NCBI GenBank assembly: GCA_018969905.1
Contig: JAGWXK010000005.1
Location: forward strand, 1-51,671
DNA from: Bdellovibrionales bacterium
GTDB lineage: Bacteria > Bdellovibrionota > UBA1018 > CAIMNF01
DNA: 51,671 bases
Reading direction: 5' to 3'
Position 1 is the stretch's first letter; the number at the start of each line of letters is the position of its first letter. A program made the translations under genes and the position numbers. The notes below the pieces were generated by a model. The model worked only from the letters and a program-made list of their open reading frames with translations. It was not told the origin of the DNA and made no database searches. This document shows, one piece after another, positions 15,706 to 24,226 of this stretch.

Positions 15706-17981
15706 AAAACGCATTCTTCAGGAAGTTAAGCATTCTCCTTCTGCTCTCCTTCACTGGATGTGCCGAAATGAGGGCGCTGGTGACTGTTTTGTTTTCAAAG
15801 TCCACCGCATTGAGCACCTCGGCTTTTGAGTTTGATGAAATTCACTCCGGTGAGGGTGTGGTTTGCGCGAGTTTCGCTGATAAATCCCTGAGGTGTCTCG
15901 GTTCTGGAAACCAGGGCAATCTCGGGACGTTCAACTCGGCTCCTGTCGATATTGAGGCACCGATAAAGTCTGTGGCGACCGGAAAAGGGTTTACATGCGT
16001 GATTTCGGGTGTTGATTCCAAGCTTTTCTGTTTCGGAACCAACGATTCCGGACAGCTGGGCAGTCCAGAGGTCCGGGGTGGATTCAAGGCTGTTCCCGTC
16101 ATTGATACTGAAAATGGAGGGCGGCAGGTCTCGGGGGCTAAAGAGGTCACAGCAGGGGATCGCCACGCTTGTGCGCTTCTCAGTTCAGGAAAAGCCGTTT
16201 GCTGGGGGGCTAATTCACACGGGCAGCTTGGAAACACGAAGATCGATGGACCGGGAGCGAGGGCGGTTCTCGAGGGCGAGAGGAATCCGCGTCCGATTGC
16301 GGGGGTGAAATCTATTGTTGCGGGAGCAAACTCAACCTGCATGATCCTGCGCGACGACTCTGCGGTTTTTTGTTTCGGGGAAAGATTCGGAGTGAAGAAA
16401 AATTTGAACTGGGTTCCAGAAAAAGTCGAGATTGAGAAAAACTCAGGAACCCTCAATGAAGTGAAACAAATCGGAGTCGGGCGGGGCTTTGGGTGTGCGG
16501 TCACCAAGGCATCGAGGGTCTTTTGTTGGGGAAGAAATACCTCAAATCAGCTTGGTCTGATGAATCCATCTGAAGGACTTTCAAGGGCAACTGAGGTTCA
16601 GATTGGCTACCCCGCTCCCGGACCGCTTTCCGGCATCGTGCAGATTTCGGTTGGAGATTCGCATTCTTGCGCGATTCATCGTAATGATAGAAGTGTTTAT
16701 TGCTGGGGAAAAAACGATCAGTATCAGCTGGGAAACACCTCTACACGGGGAATGACCGAACAGGTGGCATTGGGCCCGAACAACCTTTCCCTGAAGGAGG
16801 TAAAGGAGGTTAGCGCGGGATATGACCGCAGCTGCATCATCTCTATGAGAGATGAAGTTTTTTGCTGGGGCAATGGAGCAAACGGGATGCTCGGGGCTCC
16901 GACTGAGTCATCCATTTATCCGACGAAATCATTGGATTCCAATCTTGAACCCATTGTCAGTGCAGTAAGTATTTCAACGGGTTTTGACCATTCCTGCATG
17001 ATCGATCAAAGATCCCGATTGTATTGCTTTGGACTGAACTCCCATGGGCAGTTGGGTTCAGCCAGGTTTGCCGGGCGGATCCTCGATAAGAGCGGAAAAA
17101 TCATCGAAAACGTGAGCTCTTTTGACACTTTCGGGACAAGAACCTGCCTTGTGTTCGGAGAAAAAAAGACCCTCGGGTGTTTCGGGAGTATGAATCCGGA
17201 ATTCCCGGTAAAGGGATCCAGGGGAGTTGGTGTCAGTCCGCTTGAAATCATAAAGGATGGAGAGTCACTTTCCGGGGTGGCAGGAGTATCTCTCTCCGCC
17301 AATCAGGTCTGTGTAATTGACGGGTCACAGAGGATTTCCTGTTGGACCGAGACGGATTCCTCGGCTGTTCCGTACTCTCCCTCGCTGCCATCAGGGCCAC
17401 TGAAAGATCTTTGGCAAGTGCGATCCCAGGGGCGGCATGGATGTGCCCTGACTCAGGATGCCGGTGAGATTTTCTGTTGGAATGCGGAGTCATCCGCTCC
17501 GGACAAATTGGCGGATCAAGCAATGACAGGAGAAGGCTCATCAAAAGAGTTCATTCAAATTGAGCTGAGCAAGGATCGTATTTGCGGAGTTCGTGGGTCG
17601 TCACGTGATTTGTTTTGTGGTTCGTTAGGGGATGGCGGTAAAGTTTTACTTGAAAGACAAAAGGATTCGGCTGGTTCTCCCGTGAGGCAGGTGCTTGCGC
17701 TGAGCGCTGGGGGACAGCATTTCTGTGCTATTCTTGACTCCGGAGAGCTATGGTGTTGGGGAAACAATTCTTCGGGTCAACTAGGCTTGAAAAATCTCAA
17801 GGAAACAGCAGTTCCCACATTAGTGGCATTTGAGGATTCAAGACTCAAAAAACTCAACAAGGTAAGCGCTGGAGAAAGACATACATGTGTGGCGAACCCG
17901 CAGGATCCGGCTTTGTTCTGTTTCGGCGAGTCATTCTTTGGTGGAAGTCACTCCGTTGATCCAGTAGAATACCCGCTATGA
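15693..17981 (+). CDS. RCC1-repeat lipoprotein (about 14 repeats, two propellers)
   Basis: 762 residues. The signal peptide ends in the lipobox SFTGC with acylated Cys23, so the protein is anchored to a membrane. The rest consists of about fourteen RCC1-type repeats, best seen as AGDRHACALLSSGKAVCWG, VGDSHSCAIHRNDRSVYCWG (in part) and AGGQHFCAILDSGELWCWG. Fourteen repeats would make two seven-bladed beta-propellers. Most repeats hold a pair of cysteines about 12-15 residues apart (GxxxxC and CWG or CFG), suggesting a disulfide in each blade outside the cytosol. Repeats 9-12 are the most diverged. The ATG at 15693 lies in the end of the HAMP-like gene. The ligand is unknown; RCC1 propellers usually bind proteins or glycans. 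Confidence 0.88.
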   Translation: MAPLKNAFFRKLSILLLLSFTGCAEMRALVTVLFSKSTALSTSAFEFDEIHSGEGVVCASFADKSLRCLGSGNQGNLGTFNSAPVDIEAPIKSVATGKGFTCVISGVDSKLFCFGTNDSGQLGSPEVRGGFKAVPVIDTENGGRQVSGAKEVTAGDRHACALLSSGKAVCWGANSHGQLGNTKIDGPGARAVLEGERNPRPIAGVKSIVAGANSTCMILRDDSAVFCFGERFGVKKNLNWVPEKVEIEKNSGTLNEVKQIGVGRGFGCAVTKASRVFCWGRNTSNQLGLMNPSEGLSRATEVQIGYPAPGPLSGIVQISVGDSHSCAIHRNDRSVYCWGKNDQYQLGNTSTRGMTEQVALGPNNLSLKEVKEVSAGYDRSCIISMRDEVFCWGNGANGMLGAPTESSIYPTKSLDSNLEPIVSAVSISTGFDHSCMIDQRSRLYCFGLNSHGQLGSARFAGRILDKSGKIIENVSSFDTFGTRTCLVFGEKKTLGCFGSMNPEFPVKGSRGVGVSPLEIIKDGESLSGVAGVSLSANQVCVIDGSQRISCWTETDSSAVPYSPSLPSGPLKDLWQVRSQGRHGCALTQDAGEIFCWNAESSAPDKLADQAMTGEGSSKEFIQIELSKDRICGVRGSSRDLFCGSLGDGGKVLLERQKDSAGSPVRQVLALSAGGQHFCAILDSGELWCWGNNSSGQLGLKNLKETAVPTLVAFEDSRLKKLNKVSAGERHTCVANPQDPALFCFGESFFGGSHSVDPVEYPL

Positions 17982-19519
17982 TTCAGAGCTGGGCAAGAAC
18001 CCCCGCAGCACTTTTGGTGCTGCTCCTCTTTTATTCCTTTTTTCTTTGGAAGTTCAGTATACCCATGACCGGAGACCAGAAGGTTTACCTTACTGTTGCC
18101 ATGGAAATGAGGGAAAAGGGAGAGTGGTTGATTCCCCATCTTTTCGGCAAACCGAATTTTTTGAAGCCGCCACTCCAGTATTGGTGCACCATTCTCGGCT
18201 GGAATGTATTTGGATTTGGGTTGTTTGGCGCACTCATTCCTTCCGTGATTGCCATGATTGCAGCCGGATTCCTGGTGAAAAGAATTTCCAACTCCAAAAC
18301 CTGGATACCATGTGTTTTTTTTGGCTCCACTCTTGCTTCAATGACCTATGGAACTACAGCCCAGATGGAGATCTGGATTGTTCTGTTTTATCTCCTCTCC
18401 TGGCACCTGATTCTGAGTGACAAACCGGGCCTTGCCCTTACCGTTGTGGGGATCATGTCGTGGATCAAGGGTCCGCTTTACTCCGTACTTTGGGGTTTAG
18501 GATGGATTCTGCATGAGGTGGTTTCCGGCCGCTGGCAGGGTTTGTATTCGTGGAAAACGATATCTAGAGTGACATTTGGTTGCGCGGTGGGCCTGTCCTG
18601 GTTTTTTCTTGCGGGTTTGAAGTTCCCGGATGAGGTACTGGGGGTTTTTTTAAAAAGAGAAAACATCGAAAAGTTAAATACCCCTTTGGGATCCCCAACG
18701 GGTTTGTGGTTTGAATTCCTTGTCACTTTGTGGCCCCTTTTGCCCTGGTTGATGATCAGTCTCCTTTGTCGGGAGAACCGCAGGCGGATTGCTGGGAAGG
18801 GCTCCTTCTACTTGTGTTTCGCGCTTTTTCCGGCACTATTTTTTACTTTTTTCCCGTATCGTGTGGGGACGTATCTCTACATTTTGACCCCTCTCATGAT
18901 CTGGTGGATGAGTGAACGTCCTGTATCGCCTCAGGCGGGAGGACTGCGAGTAGTGTTGACGTTGGTTGTTTTTACTGCGGCTCTTCTGGCACTCTTTCTT
19001 GTCCGTCTGAGTCTCGGTCACTGGATTTCACCATTGCTTGCGGTTTTTGCGCTGGCATCAACGGCATTCTGGGTATTCGCACATTTGAGGCTGAATTCAT
19101 CATTGGTGGGACTGGCAAGCCTCCTTTTGGTTAGTGCGGTAAGGCTTGGCGGGGTGGAGCTTGGAAGTCGCGATCTGGAGGGATTGAGAATCGCTTCCGG
19201 GGAAGGTTCCACTCCAATCGCTTATTTGATGGAGGGCGAAGACATTTGGCATGAGGTCGGTCTGGTCTCCAGCGCACTTGGTCGACGCATTTCCTTATTG
19301 AGGGAGCAAGGCGAAATTCAGCCATTCCTTAAATCCGGGGGGAAGATGATTCTGGCAGAGGAACAACTTGGGCTAGGTGAGGGTTTGATTTGCAGGGATT
19401 GGAGTAGGCTTAAGCGCCGCATGAAATTTCCACTGAGAGAGTTGATTGTGGAGGGCTTGGACTACAATTTACCCAAGTTGCACCGTACCTTCCGTATTTG
19501 CTGGCTACCCGAAACTTGA
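17978..19519 (+). CDS. GT39/ArnT-like membrane glycosyltransferase (PMT_2 family)
   Basis: A 513-residue polytopic inner-membrane protein with about eleven hydrophobic segments. The N-terminal signature of dolichyl/undecaprenyl-phosphate-sugar-dependent transferases is clear: an acidic residue in TGDQKVYLTVAMEM (D33, with Gln replacing the second acidic residue), then GKPNFLKPPLQYW (KPP at 63-65). Such enzymes take a sugar from a polyprenyl-phosphate carrier and pass it to lipid A, a protein or another lipid on the periplasmic side. The ATG overlaps the RCC1 gene stop by 4 bp, so it is translated with it. A modification of the RCC1 lipoprotein or of LPS is a possible link, but is inference. 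Confidence 0.85.
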   Translation: MIQSWARTPAALLVLLLFYSFFLWKFSIPMTGDQKVYLTVAMEMREKGEWLIPHLFGKPNFLKPPLQYWCTILGWNVFGFGLFGALIPSVIAMIAAGFLVKRISNSKTWIPCVFFGSTLASMTYGTTAQMEIWIVLFYLLSWHLILSDKPGLALTVVGIMSWIKGPLYSVLWGLGWILHEVVSGRWQGLYSWKTISRVTFGCAVGLSWFFLAGLKFPDEVLGVFLKRENIEKLNTPLGSPTGLWFEFLVTLWPLLPWLMISLLCRENRRRIAGKGSFYLCFALFPALFFTFFPYRVGTYLYILTPLMIWWMSERPVSPQAGGLRVVLTLVVFTAALLALFLVRLSLGHWISPLLAVFALASTAFWVFAHLRLNSSLVGLASLLLVSAVRLGGVELGSRDLEGLRIASGEGSTPIAYLMEGEDIWHEVGLVSSALGRRISLLREQGEIQPFLKSGGKMILAEEQLGLGEGLICRDWSRLKRRMKFPLRELIVEGLDYNLPKLHRTFRICWLPET

Positions 19520-19544
19520 CAGCGATTTTGCACAGGATTAAAAA
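19516..19544 (+). promoter_or_regulatory. Good sigma70-type promoter just ahead of the FmdB-family gene
   Basis: A perfect TTGACA (19516-19521), which overlaps the stop codon of the GT39 gene, a 17-bp spacer and TAAAAG (19539-19544, 4/6). The predicted start site falls at about 19551, one or two bases before the ATG at 19553. This is the best promoter by eye in the window and implies a leaderless message. Confidence 0.55.
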
Positions 19545-19552
19545 GTTCAGGT

Positions 19553-19768
19553 ATGCCGTTGTACGAATATTTGTGTGAAGCCTGCGACAATGCATTTGAG
19601 GTCACTCAGGGATTTAATGATGCTCCTTTAAAAAACTGTCCTAAATGTGGGGGCGAAGTAAAGAAACTGATGAGTCTCGGCGGCTTTGCCTTGCGTGGAA
19701 ACGGTTGGTTCAGCACGGACTACAAAAAGAATCCAAACGAAAACAAAGGAACCTCCTCCGGGAGTTGA
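19553..19768 (+). CDS. FmdB-family zinc-ribbon protein
   Basis: 71 residues. MPLYEYLCEACD opens the standard FmdB/CxxC_CxxC regulatory domain; the zinc cysteines are C8, C11, C29 and C32 (NCPKCGGEV). The C-terminal part (about 45-71) is Gly/Asn/Lys-rich and probably disordered, as usual in this family. The founding member was proposed to regulate formamidase genes; most members have no known function. There is no clear ribosome-binding site, but a strong promoter-like pair ends 8 nt before the ATG. The following glycosyltransferase begins 6 bp after the stop and is probably co-transcribed. Confidence 0.9.
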   Translation: MPLYEYLCEACDNAFEVTQGFNDAPLKNCPKCGGEVKKLMSLGGFALRGNGWFSTDYKKNPNENKGTSSGS

Positions 19769-19774
19769 ATTGCG

Positions 19775-20626
19775 ATGGATGTTTCCAAATCCGGGCGGGT
19801 TGCGGTGGTCGTTACGACCTACAACAATCCGAGGAGTCTTGAACTCTGCCTCCTTTCATTGAGGGACCAGAGATTTAAGGACTTCGAAGTGCATGTTGCG
19901 GATGACGGTTCCGGGGAAAAAACTCGCGAGCTCCTTTTGCGATTGAAGCGTGAACTGCCGTTTGAGATCTACCACCATTGGCATCCGGATGAGGGCTATC
20001 GTAAGGCAAAAATCAACAACTCGGTTTTCCGTGACTTGGATCCCGCGAGGATCAGGATCGTGGTTTGCATTGATCACGATGTCGTTTTACACCCCCTCTT
20101 TCTTGAGGATCATTTCAGGATGCACCAGAAAGAGGGGTTTGGGCCGTTGTTGTTCATGGGTCGAAGGGTTGATCTAGGGCCTTGGTTGAGTGGGAGAATC
20201 AACGCAGAAAACGTATTTCGATTTCAAAGGGGCCTATCGGCAGGACTCTTCCTTTCCGCTCTTCGTGGAGAGACCAAGAATATTCTTCGTTCTTTCCGGC
20301 TTGAGGGGCCACCTTGGCTTCTTGCCCTTTTGAAGCGCGACCGTGTTTATGATCTACTGGGTTCCAACTATTCCATCGATCTGAAGAGTCTCCGTGATGT
20401 GAATGGATACAATGAGGATTACAAAGGTTACTGGGGAGAAGACGGAGATCTCTTCGTGAGGATTCGAAACAAGGGGATCAAGTGTATTGGGGTGATCGGG
20501 TACGCCATTCAGTGGCACATCTATCACGACAGAATCCCCGAGACACCCGAGCATGTCAGTGCATACAAAGCGCTTCTTTCGGATACTGAATACATGGAAT
20601 GCAGGAACGGAATCCTGAAAAAATAA
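19775..20626 (+). CDS. GT2-family glycosyltransferase
   Basis: 283 residues, soluble or membrane-associated at the inner face. It has the GT-A fold order: VAVVVTTYNNPRSLELCL (10-26 region), the nucleotide-binding ADDGS (42-46), the metal-binding D100-H-D102 in VVCIDHDVVL, and an acidic catalytic motif WGED (220-223) in the galactosyltransferase-like C-terminal part. DEGYRKAKINN (72-82) is typical of the chondroitin/hyaluronan-type and LPS-core members. The donor and acceptor cannot be told. It follows the FmdB gene by 6 bp and ends close to the end of the convergent glutamine synthetase gene. With the GT39-like gene it suggests a surface glycan or lipid modification role. Confidence 0.88.
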   Translation: MDVSKSGRVAVVVTTYNNPRSLELCLLSLRDQRFKDFEVHVADDGSGEKTRELLLRLKRELPFEIYHHWHPDEGYRKAKINNSVFRDLDPARIRIVVCIDHDVVLHPLFLEDHFRMHQKEGFGPLLFMGRRVDLGPWLSGRINAENVFRFQRGLSAGLFLSALRGETKNILRSFRLEGPPWLLALLKRDRVYDLLGSNYSIDLKSLRDVNGYNEDYKGYWGEDGDLFVRIRNKGIKCIGVIGYAIQWHIYHDRIPETPEHVSAYKALLSDTEYMECRNGILKK

Positions 20627-20629
20627 ATC

Positions 20630-22855
20630 TCAAGAAAGAAAAAGCATTTCCCGGTATTTTGGAAGAGGCCAGAAATCGTCAGCAACCATGGTTTCCAGCG
20701 CGTCACACTGGGTACGAAGGGATTCCATTGCTGGCTTCAACTCTTCAGCGACCTTTTCGGCTTTCGCTTCCTCACTCTCCATGGATCGAATCTGCGTCAG
20801 TGTTCGATCCATGCGTTTGAGTTCTGCCTGGGCAAGTGACAGGGTTTGGTAGAGCTTTGAAAGCACCTCGACTTGTGGCGCCTGAAGCCCCAAGGCTTTG
20901 CCCGCGGCAACCCCCTCGGCCAGAATCGTGGTGTACTGATAGGCAGCAGGAAGGATCTGTGTCTCTGCGATTGTCTGGAGAGTCTCTCCCTCGATCATCA
21001 CTTTCTTGTTATAAATTTCAATTCTGACGTGAAAGCGCGACCTGATTTCTTCCTCAGAAAAAACCTTCAGTCCGGAGAGGAGTTTGATTGATTGAGGACT
21101 TGCGATTTCATGCAATGCCTCGGGTGTGGTCTTGAGATGAGGCAAGCCACGCTTTTCCGCCTCCTTTACCCAATCGTCCGAATAACCATTTCCCTCAAAC
21201 CGCACCGCCTTGGTTTCCTTGATCGCTTCCTTCACGACGGAGAAGATCGCCTCTTCCCTGGATTTGGAGGTCTTCATCTTCTCGGTCAAAGAGGCTGTGA
21301 TTTCATTGATTCCATCCGCGACCGCACAATTCAGCAGAGTTACGGGCAGCGAGCAGGAGGCGGAGGCGCCGACCGCTCTGAACTCAAACTTGTTTCCGGT
21401 AAACGCAAAAGGAGATGTTCGGTTGCGGTCTGTATTGTCCTTCATGACCGTGGGGAGTCTGCTCACGCCGAGACGAATGACGGCCTCGGTGTAATTGAGA
21501 TCCTTGTGTGTGTCTTTTTCAATCTCGTTCAGCATGTTGTCCAGCATATTGCCTAGAAACACGGAAATGATCGCAGGTGGTGCCTCGTTTGCGCCGAGTC
21601 GGTGATCGTTTCCGCTCGATGCGATCGCCGCACGCAAAAGACCGGCATGTTTATGAACACCCTTCAGTGTTGCCATCAAAAAGAGAAGAAATCTGAGGTT
21701 CTGATGCGGAGTCTTGCCTGGCTCCAGCAGGTTGATCCCCTCGATTTCCGAGCCTCCCGATGAGACCATCATCGACCAGTTATTGTGTTTTCCGCTTCCG
21801 TTTACCCCCTTGAAGGGTTTTTCGTGAAGCAGAAGCTCGAAATCGTGTTTTTTTGCAACACGCTTTAACACCTCCATGGTGATGTGGTTGTGATCAATTG
21901 CGACATTCGCTTCCTCAAAAATCGGTGCAGTTTCAAATTGCATCGGCGCAACTTCGTTGTGACGGGTTTTGGTGGGAACTCCAAGCTTGAAGAGCTCTGT
22001 TTCGGCTTCGTTCATGAACGAAAGTACGCGCGCAGGAATGGATCCGAAATAATGATCTTCCAATTGTTGACCCTTCGGCGGATGTGCCCCAAGAAGAGTC
22101 CTTCCGGTCATGACGAGGTCCGGCCGCAGGGTATAGAACGCTCGATCGATCAGGAAATATTCTTGCTCTGGCCCAAGTGTGGTGGTGACTGCTTTTGCGT
22201 CTGTATCGCCCAAAGCATGGAGAAGTTTGCAGGCGCTCTCGGAGAGCGCCTCATTGCTCCGGAGGACGCCGGTCTTTTCGTCAAGAGCGTCACCATGGTA
22301 ACTGATGAAAACCGAGGGAATGCAGAGAGTTCGGGTTGGTCCGATTTCGGCTAGAAAAATGGGGGAGGTGGGATCCCAAGCAGCATACCCCCTGGCTTCG
22401 AAGGTCGTTCTCATTCCTCCTGAGGGGAAGCTTGAAGCATCCGGCTCGGATTGAATGAGTTGTGCTCCGGAGAAACGCTCGATCGGAGAGCCGCTGCTGT
22501 CAACAGTGAGGAAGGCATCATGTTTCTCGGCCGTGCTGCCTGTTTGAGGCTGAAACCAATGGCAATAGTGGGTTACGCCATTTTCCAGTGCCCATTCTTT
22601 CATTGCATGTGCGAGGGCGTTTGCAACTTCCAGATCCATCTTCTTTCCAGAATGGCTGGTCTGAACGAATCGTTTGAAAATGTCGGTCGGAAGCTTCTGC
22701 TTCATTTGCTTAAGGCCGAAGGTGTACTGGCCATAAAAATCCGAAATTTTCAGCTGGTTTCCGTTTTCATCCCTCGGGGGGTCTGTCATCACTGGTTTGC
22801 GGGTGTTGACTGTTTGTAGGGCCTGAAAACGGGGTTGAGATCCGGAATTTGCCAT
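20630..22855 (-). CDS. glnN: Glutamine synthetase type III
   Basis: 741 residues, which matches the large GSIII (GlnN) class and not GSI (about 470) or GSII. It makes glutamine from glutamate, ammonia and ATP in the cytosol. Visible GSIII features are an N-terminal beta-grasp part, GVTHYCHWFQPQTG, EKHDAFL, TLGPEQEYFLID (glutamate/metal site), NGSGKHNNWSM, FAFTGNKFEFRAVG and a long helical C-terminal extension absent in GSI. The ATG at 22855 is chosen because GGGAGG stands right before it; an upstream start would add 11 residues. A promoter-like pair lies at 22879-22907. No PII or other nitrogen gene is in view. Confidence 0.95.
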   Translation of the reverse strand: MANSGSQPRFQALQTVNTRKPVMTDPPRDENGNQLKISDFYGQYTFGLKQMKQKLPTDIFKRFVQTSHSGKKMDLEVANALAHAMKEWALENGVTHYCHWFQPQTGSTAEKHDAFLTVDSSGSPIERFSGAQLIQSEPDASSFPSGGMRTTFEARGYAAWDPTSPIFLAEIGPTRTLCIPSVFISYHGDALDEKTGVLRSNEALSESACKLLHALGDTDAKAVTTTLGPEQEYFLIDRAFYTLRPDLVMTGRTLLGAHPPKGQQLEDHYFGSIPARVLSFMNEAETELFKLGVPTKTRHNEVAPMQFETAPIFEEANVAIDHNHITMEVLKRVAKKHDFELLLHEKPFKGVNGSGKHNNWSMMVSSGGSEIEGINLLEPGKTPHQNLRFLLFLMATLKGVHKHAGLLRAAIASSGNDHRLGANEAPPAIISVFLGNMLDNMLNEIEKDTHKDLNYTEAVIRLGVSRLPTVMKDNTDRNRTSPFAFTGNKFEFRAVGASASCSLPVTLLNCAVADGINEITASLTEKMKTSKSREEAIFSVVKEAIKETKAVRFEGNGYSDDWVKEAEKRGLPHLKTTPEALHEIASPQSIKLLSGLKVFSEEEIRSRFHVRIEIYNKKVMIEGETLQTIAETQILPAAYQYTTILAEGVAAGKALGLQAPQVEVLSKLYQTLSLAQAELKRMDRTLTQIRSMESEEAKAEKVAEELKPAMESLRTQCDALETMVADDFWPLPKYREMLFLS

Positions 22856-22878
22856 AGTACCTCCCAATGGACCCGCGC

Positions 22879-22907
22879 ATTCTTCCACTGAAATCCTCGA
22901 TTTTCAA
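22879..22907 (-). promoter_or_regulatory. Probable promoter of the glutamine synthetase gene
   Basis: Read leftward: TTGAAA (22902-22907, 5/6), a 17-bp spacer and AAGAAT (22879-22884, 4/6), giving a leader of about 20 nt with GGGAGG before the ATG at 22855. It lies in the 59-bp gap after the rRNA methyltransferase gene, so glnN can be expressed apart from the upstream operon. Confidence 0.45.
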
Positions 22908-22914
22908 TGGGAAC

Positions 22915-24078
22915 TTAATACATTCTAAAAATCGAGAATCTGGACTCGAGTCCCCCGTTGCGAAGATCAAAATGCTTTTCAGATTTCAGCCCGACGGAAT
23001 GGAGAAGTTTTTTCTCGGATGTGATGATCGCCGCGGTCCAGTTCTTGTACTGATGTTTCAACGTTGAGCCAATGTTGCGGTACAGGGGAATTAATGTCTC
23101 GATTTCATTCAGGCGGACACCGTAAGGGGGATTGGTGACGATCAATCCTTTTGGTTGAGACGCCTTCGTGGATTCGAACCGGCAGGTGGTCAGGTGAACC
23201 AAATGACGGAAGCCTGCGTTCTCCAAATTGGATCGAGTTAGCTCTACCGCCTCAGGGTTTTGGTCGGCGCCGGAGAGAAACGGTAACCTGGTCGGCTCCA
23301 AGATCCGTTCGGAATTCACCTCATCAAATATTTTCTGAAAAAGCTCGGGATCATGTTGAAGCCAGGCAAAAAAGCCGAAACGTCGACGGTATAGACCGGG
23401 TGCTGTTCGGGTGGCGATCATTGCGGCTTCAATCAGAATTGTTCCCGATCCGCAAAAAGGGTCGTAAAAAGCAAAACCCTCGTTACAGAAATACTGCCAT
23501 CCCGAGAGCAAAAGCAATCCTGCGGCGAGGTTCTCCTTGATCGGGGCCTCTAGGGTTTCCGCCCTGTAACCGCGTTCATGAAGACTGGGTCCGGAAAGAT
23601 CGAGATATACCTTCAGGATCTGATCGTGCAGGTGCAGGCGAAGCGTGATGTCCGGTTCCTCCCGATTTACCGAGGGACGCTCGAGGCCCTTGTTTCGGAA
23701 GTGATCCACAATGGCATCTTTGGCCTTGAGCGCCCAAAATTGCGCATTTACGGGAATCCGTCGCTCCTTGGTTTCGCTCGCCGTGAGGTAGATTGCGAAG
23801 GAAGAGGTGGAGTCAAAAACCTCGTGCCATGGCATTTCCGCAATTGCGCAATAAAGCTCTTCCGGCTTGAAAATTTTTTTGAATCGAGCAAGAAGGAGAA
23901 GAACCCGCGAGGCGGTACGAAGCTTCAAGTTTGAGAGATACGCTGTTCTTAAATCGCCTTCGAACTCAACTCCACCCGGATAGGTAGCCGTAATTTTCGC
24001 AGGTAGCTTTTCGATTTCCTTGCCTAAAACTTCGTCCAAGCCGCCCGGGCAAATGGCAAAAAAGGTGAGCTTGTTCAT
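22915..24078 (-). CDS. THUMP-domain class I methyltransferase, RlmL/YpsC-like (23S rRNA guanine-N2)
   Basis: 387 residues. The N-terminal THUMP RNA-binding domain (about 1-165) begins FFAICPGGLDEVLGKEI. The Rossmann methyltransferase follows: YDPFCGSGTILIEAAMIA is the SAM-binding motif and IVTNPPYGVRL the catalytic NPPY motif for guanine N2 methylation. Length and order match single-domain RlmL/YpsC proteins that modify G2445 of 23S rRNA, without the RlmK half found in E. coli. The start codon overlaps the stop of the small lipoprotein gene (ATGA), so the two are coupled. The exact target base is inferred from the family. Confidence 0.9.
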   Translation of the reverse strand: MNKLTFFAICPGGLDEVLGKEIEKLPAKITATYPGGVEFEGDLRTAYLSNLKLRTASRVLLLLARFKKIFKPEELYCAIAEMPWHEVFDSTSSFAIYLTASETKERRIPVNAQFWALKAKDAIVDHFRNKGLERPSVNREEPDITLRLHLHDQILKVYLDLSGPSLHERGYRAETLEAPIKENLAAGLLLLSGWQYFCNEGFAFYDPFCGSGTILIEAAMIATRTAPGLYRRRFGFFAWLQHDPELFQKIFDEVNSERILEPTRLPFLSGADQNPEAVELTRSNLENAGFRHLVHLTTCRFESTKASQPKGLIVTNPPYGVRLNEIETLIPLYRNIGSTLKHQYKNWTAAIITSEKKLLHSVGLKSEKHFDLRNGGLESRFSIFRMY

Positions 24079-24218
24079 TTTGAGCTCGCAGACGGGGAGG
24101 GTGAGGAGCTTGGGCGGGCTTCATCCGGCATCGGAGGGAAACCATACAGCGGCATCGGGGGCTTTTTCACTCCGCACGAGTAAAGGAGTAATAATAGGAG
24201 CATGGAGATCCGTTTCAT
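24075..24218 (-). CDS. Small Pro/Ser-rich lipoprotein
   Basis: 47 residues. MKRIS, six leucines and the lipobox LYSC (Cys15) make a compact lipoprotein signal. The mature part is only about 32 residues, with KKPPMPLYGFPPMP and a Ser/Pro-rich tail. It resembles the tiny LptM/YifL-like lipoproteins (KxPLxxP after the Cys), known in E. coli to assist LptD; homology here is only a pattern match. The start at 24218 is chosen for the signal; an ATG at 24233 overlaps the stop of the upstream gene. It lies between the repeat-bearing outer-membrane protein gene and the methyltransferase gene in one leftward unit. Confidence 0.7.
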   Translation of the reverse strand: MKRISMLLLLLLYSCGVKKPPMPLYGFPPMPDEARPSSSPSPSASSK

Positions 24219-24226
24219 TGCTTGAT

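Noticed and set aside
20836-22819. Several open frames on the plus strand opposite glutamine synthetase
   Set aside because: They are antisense shadows of glnN with no start sites or family motifs.
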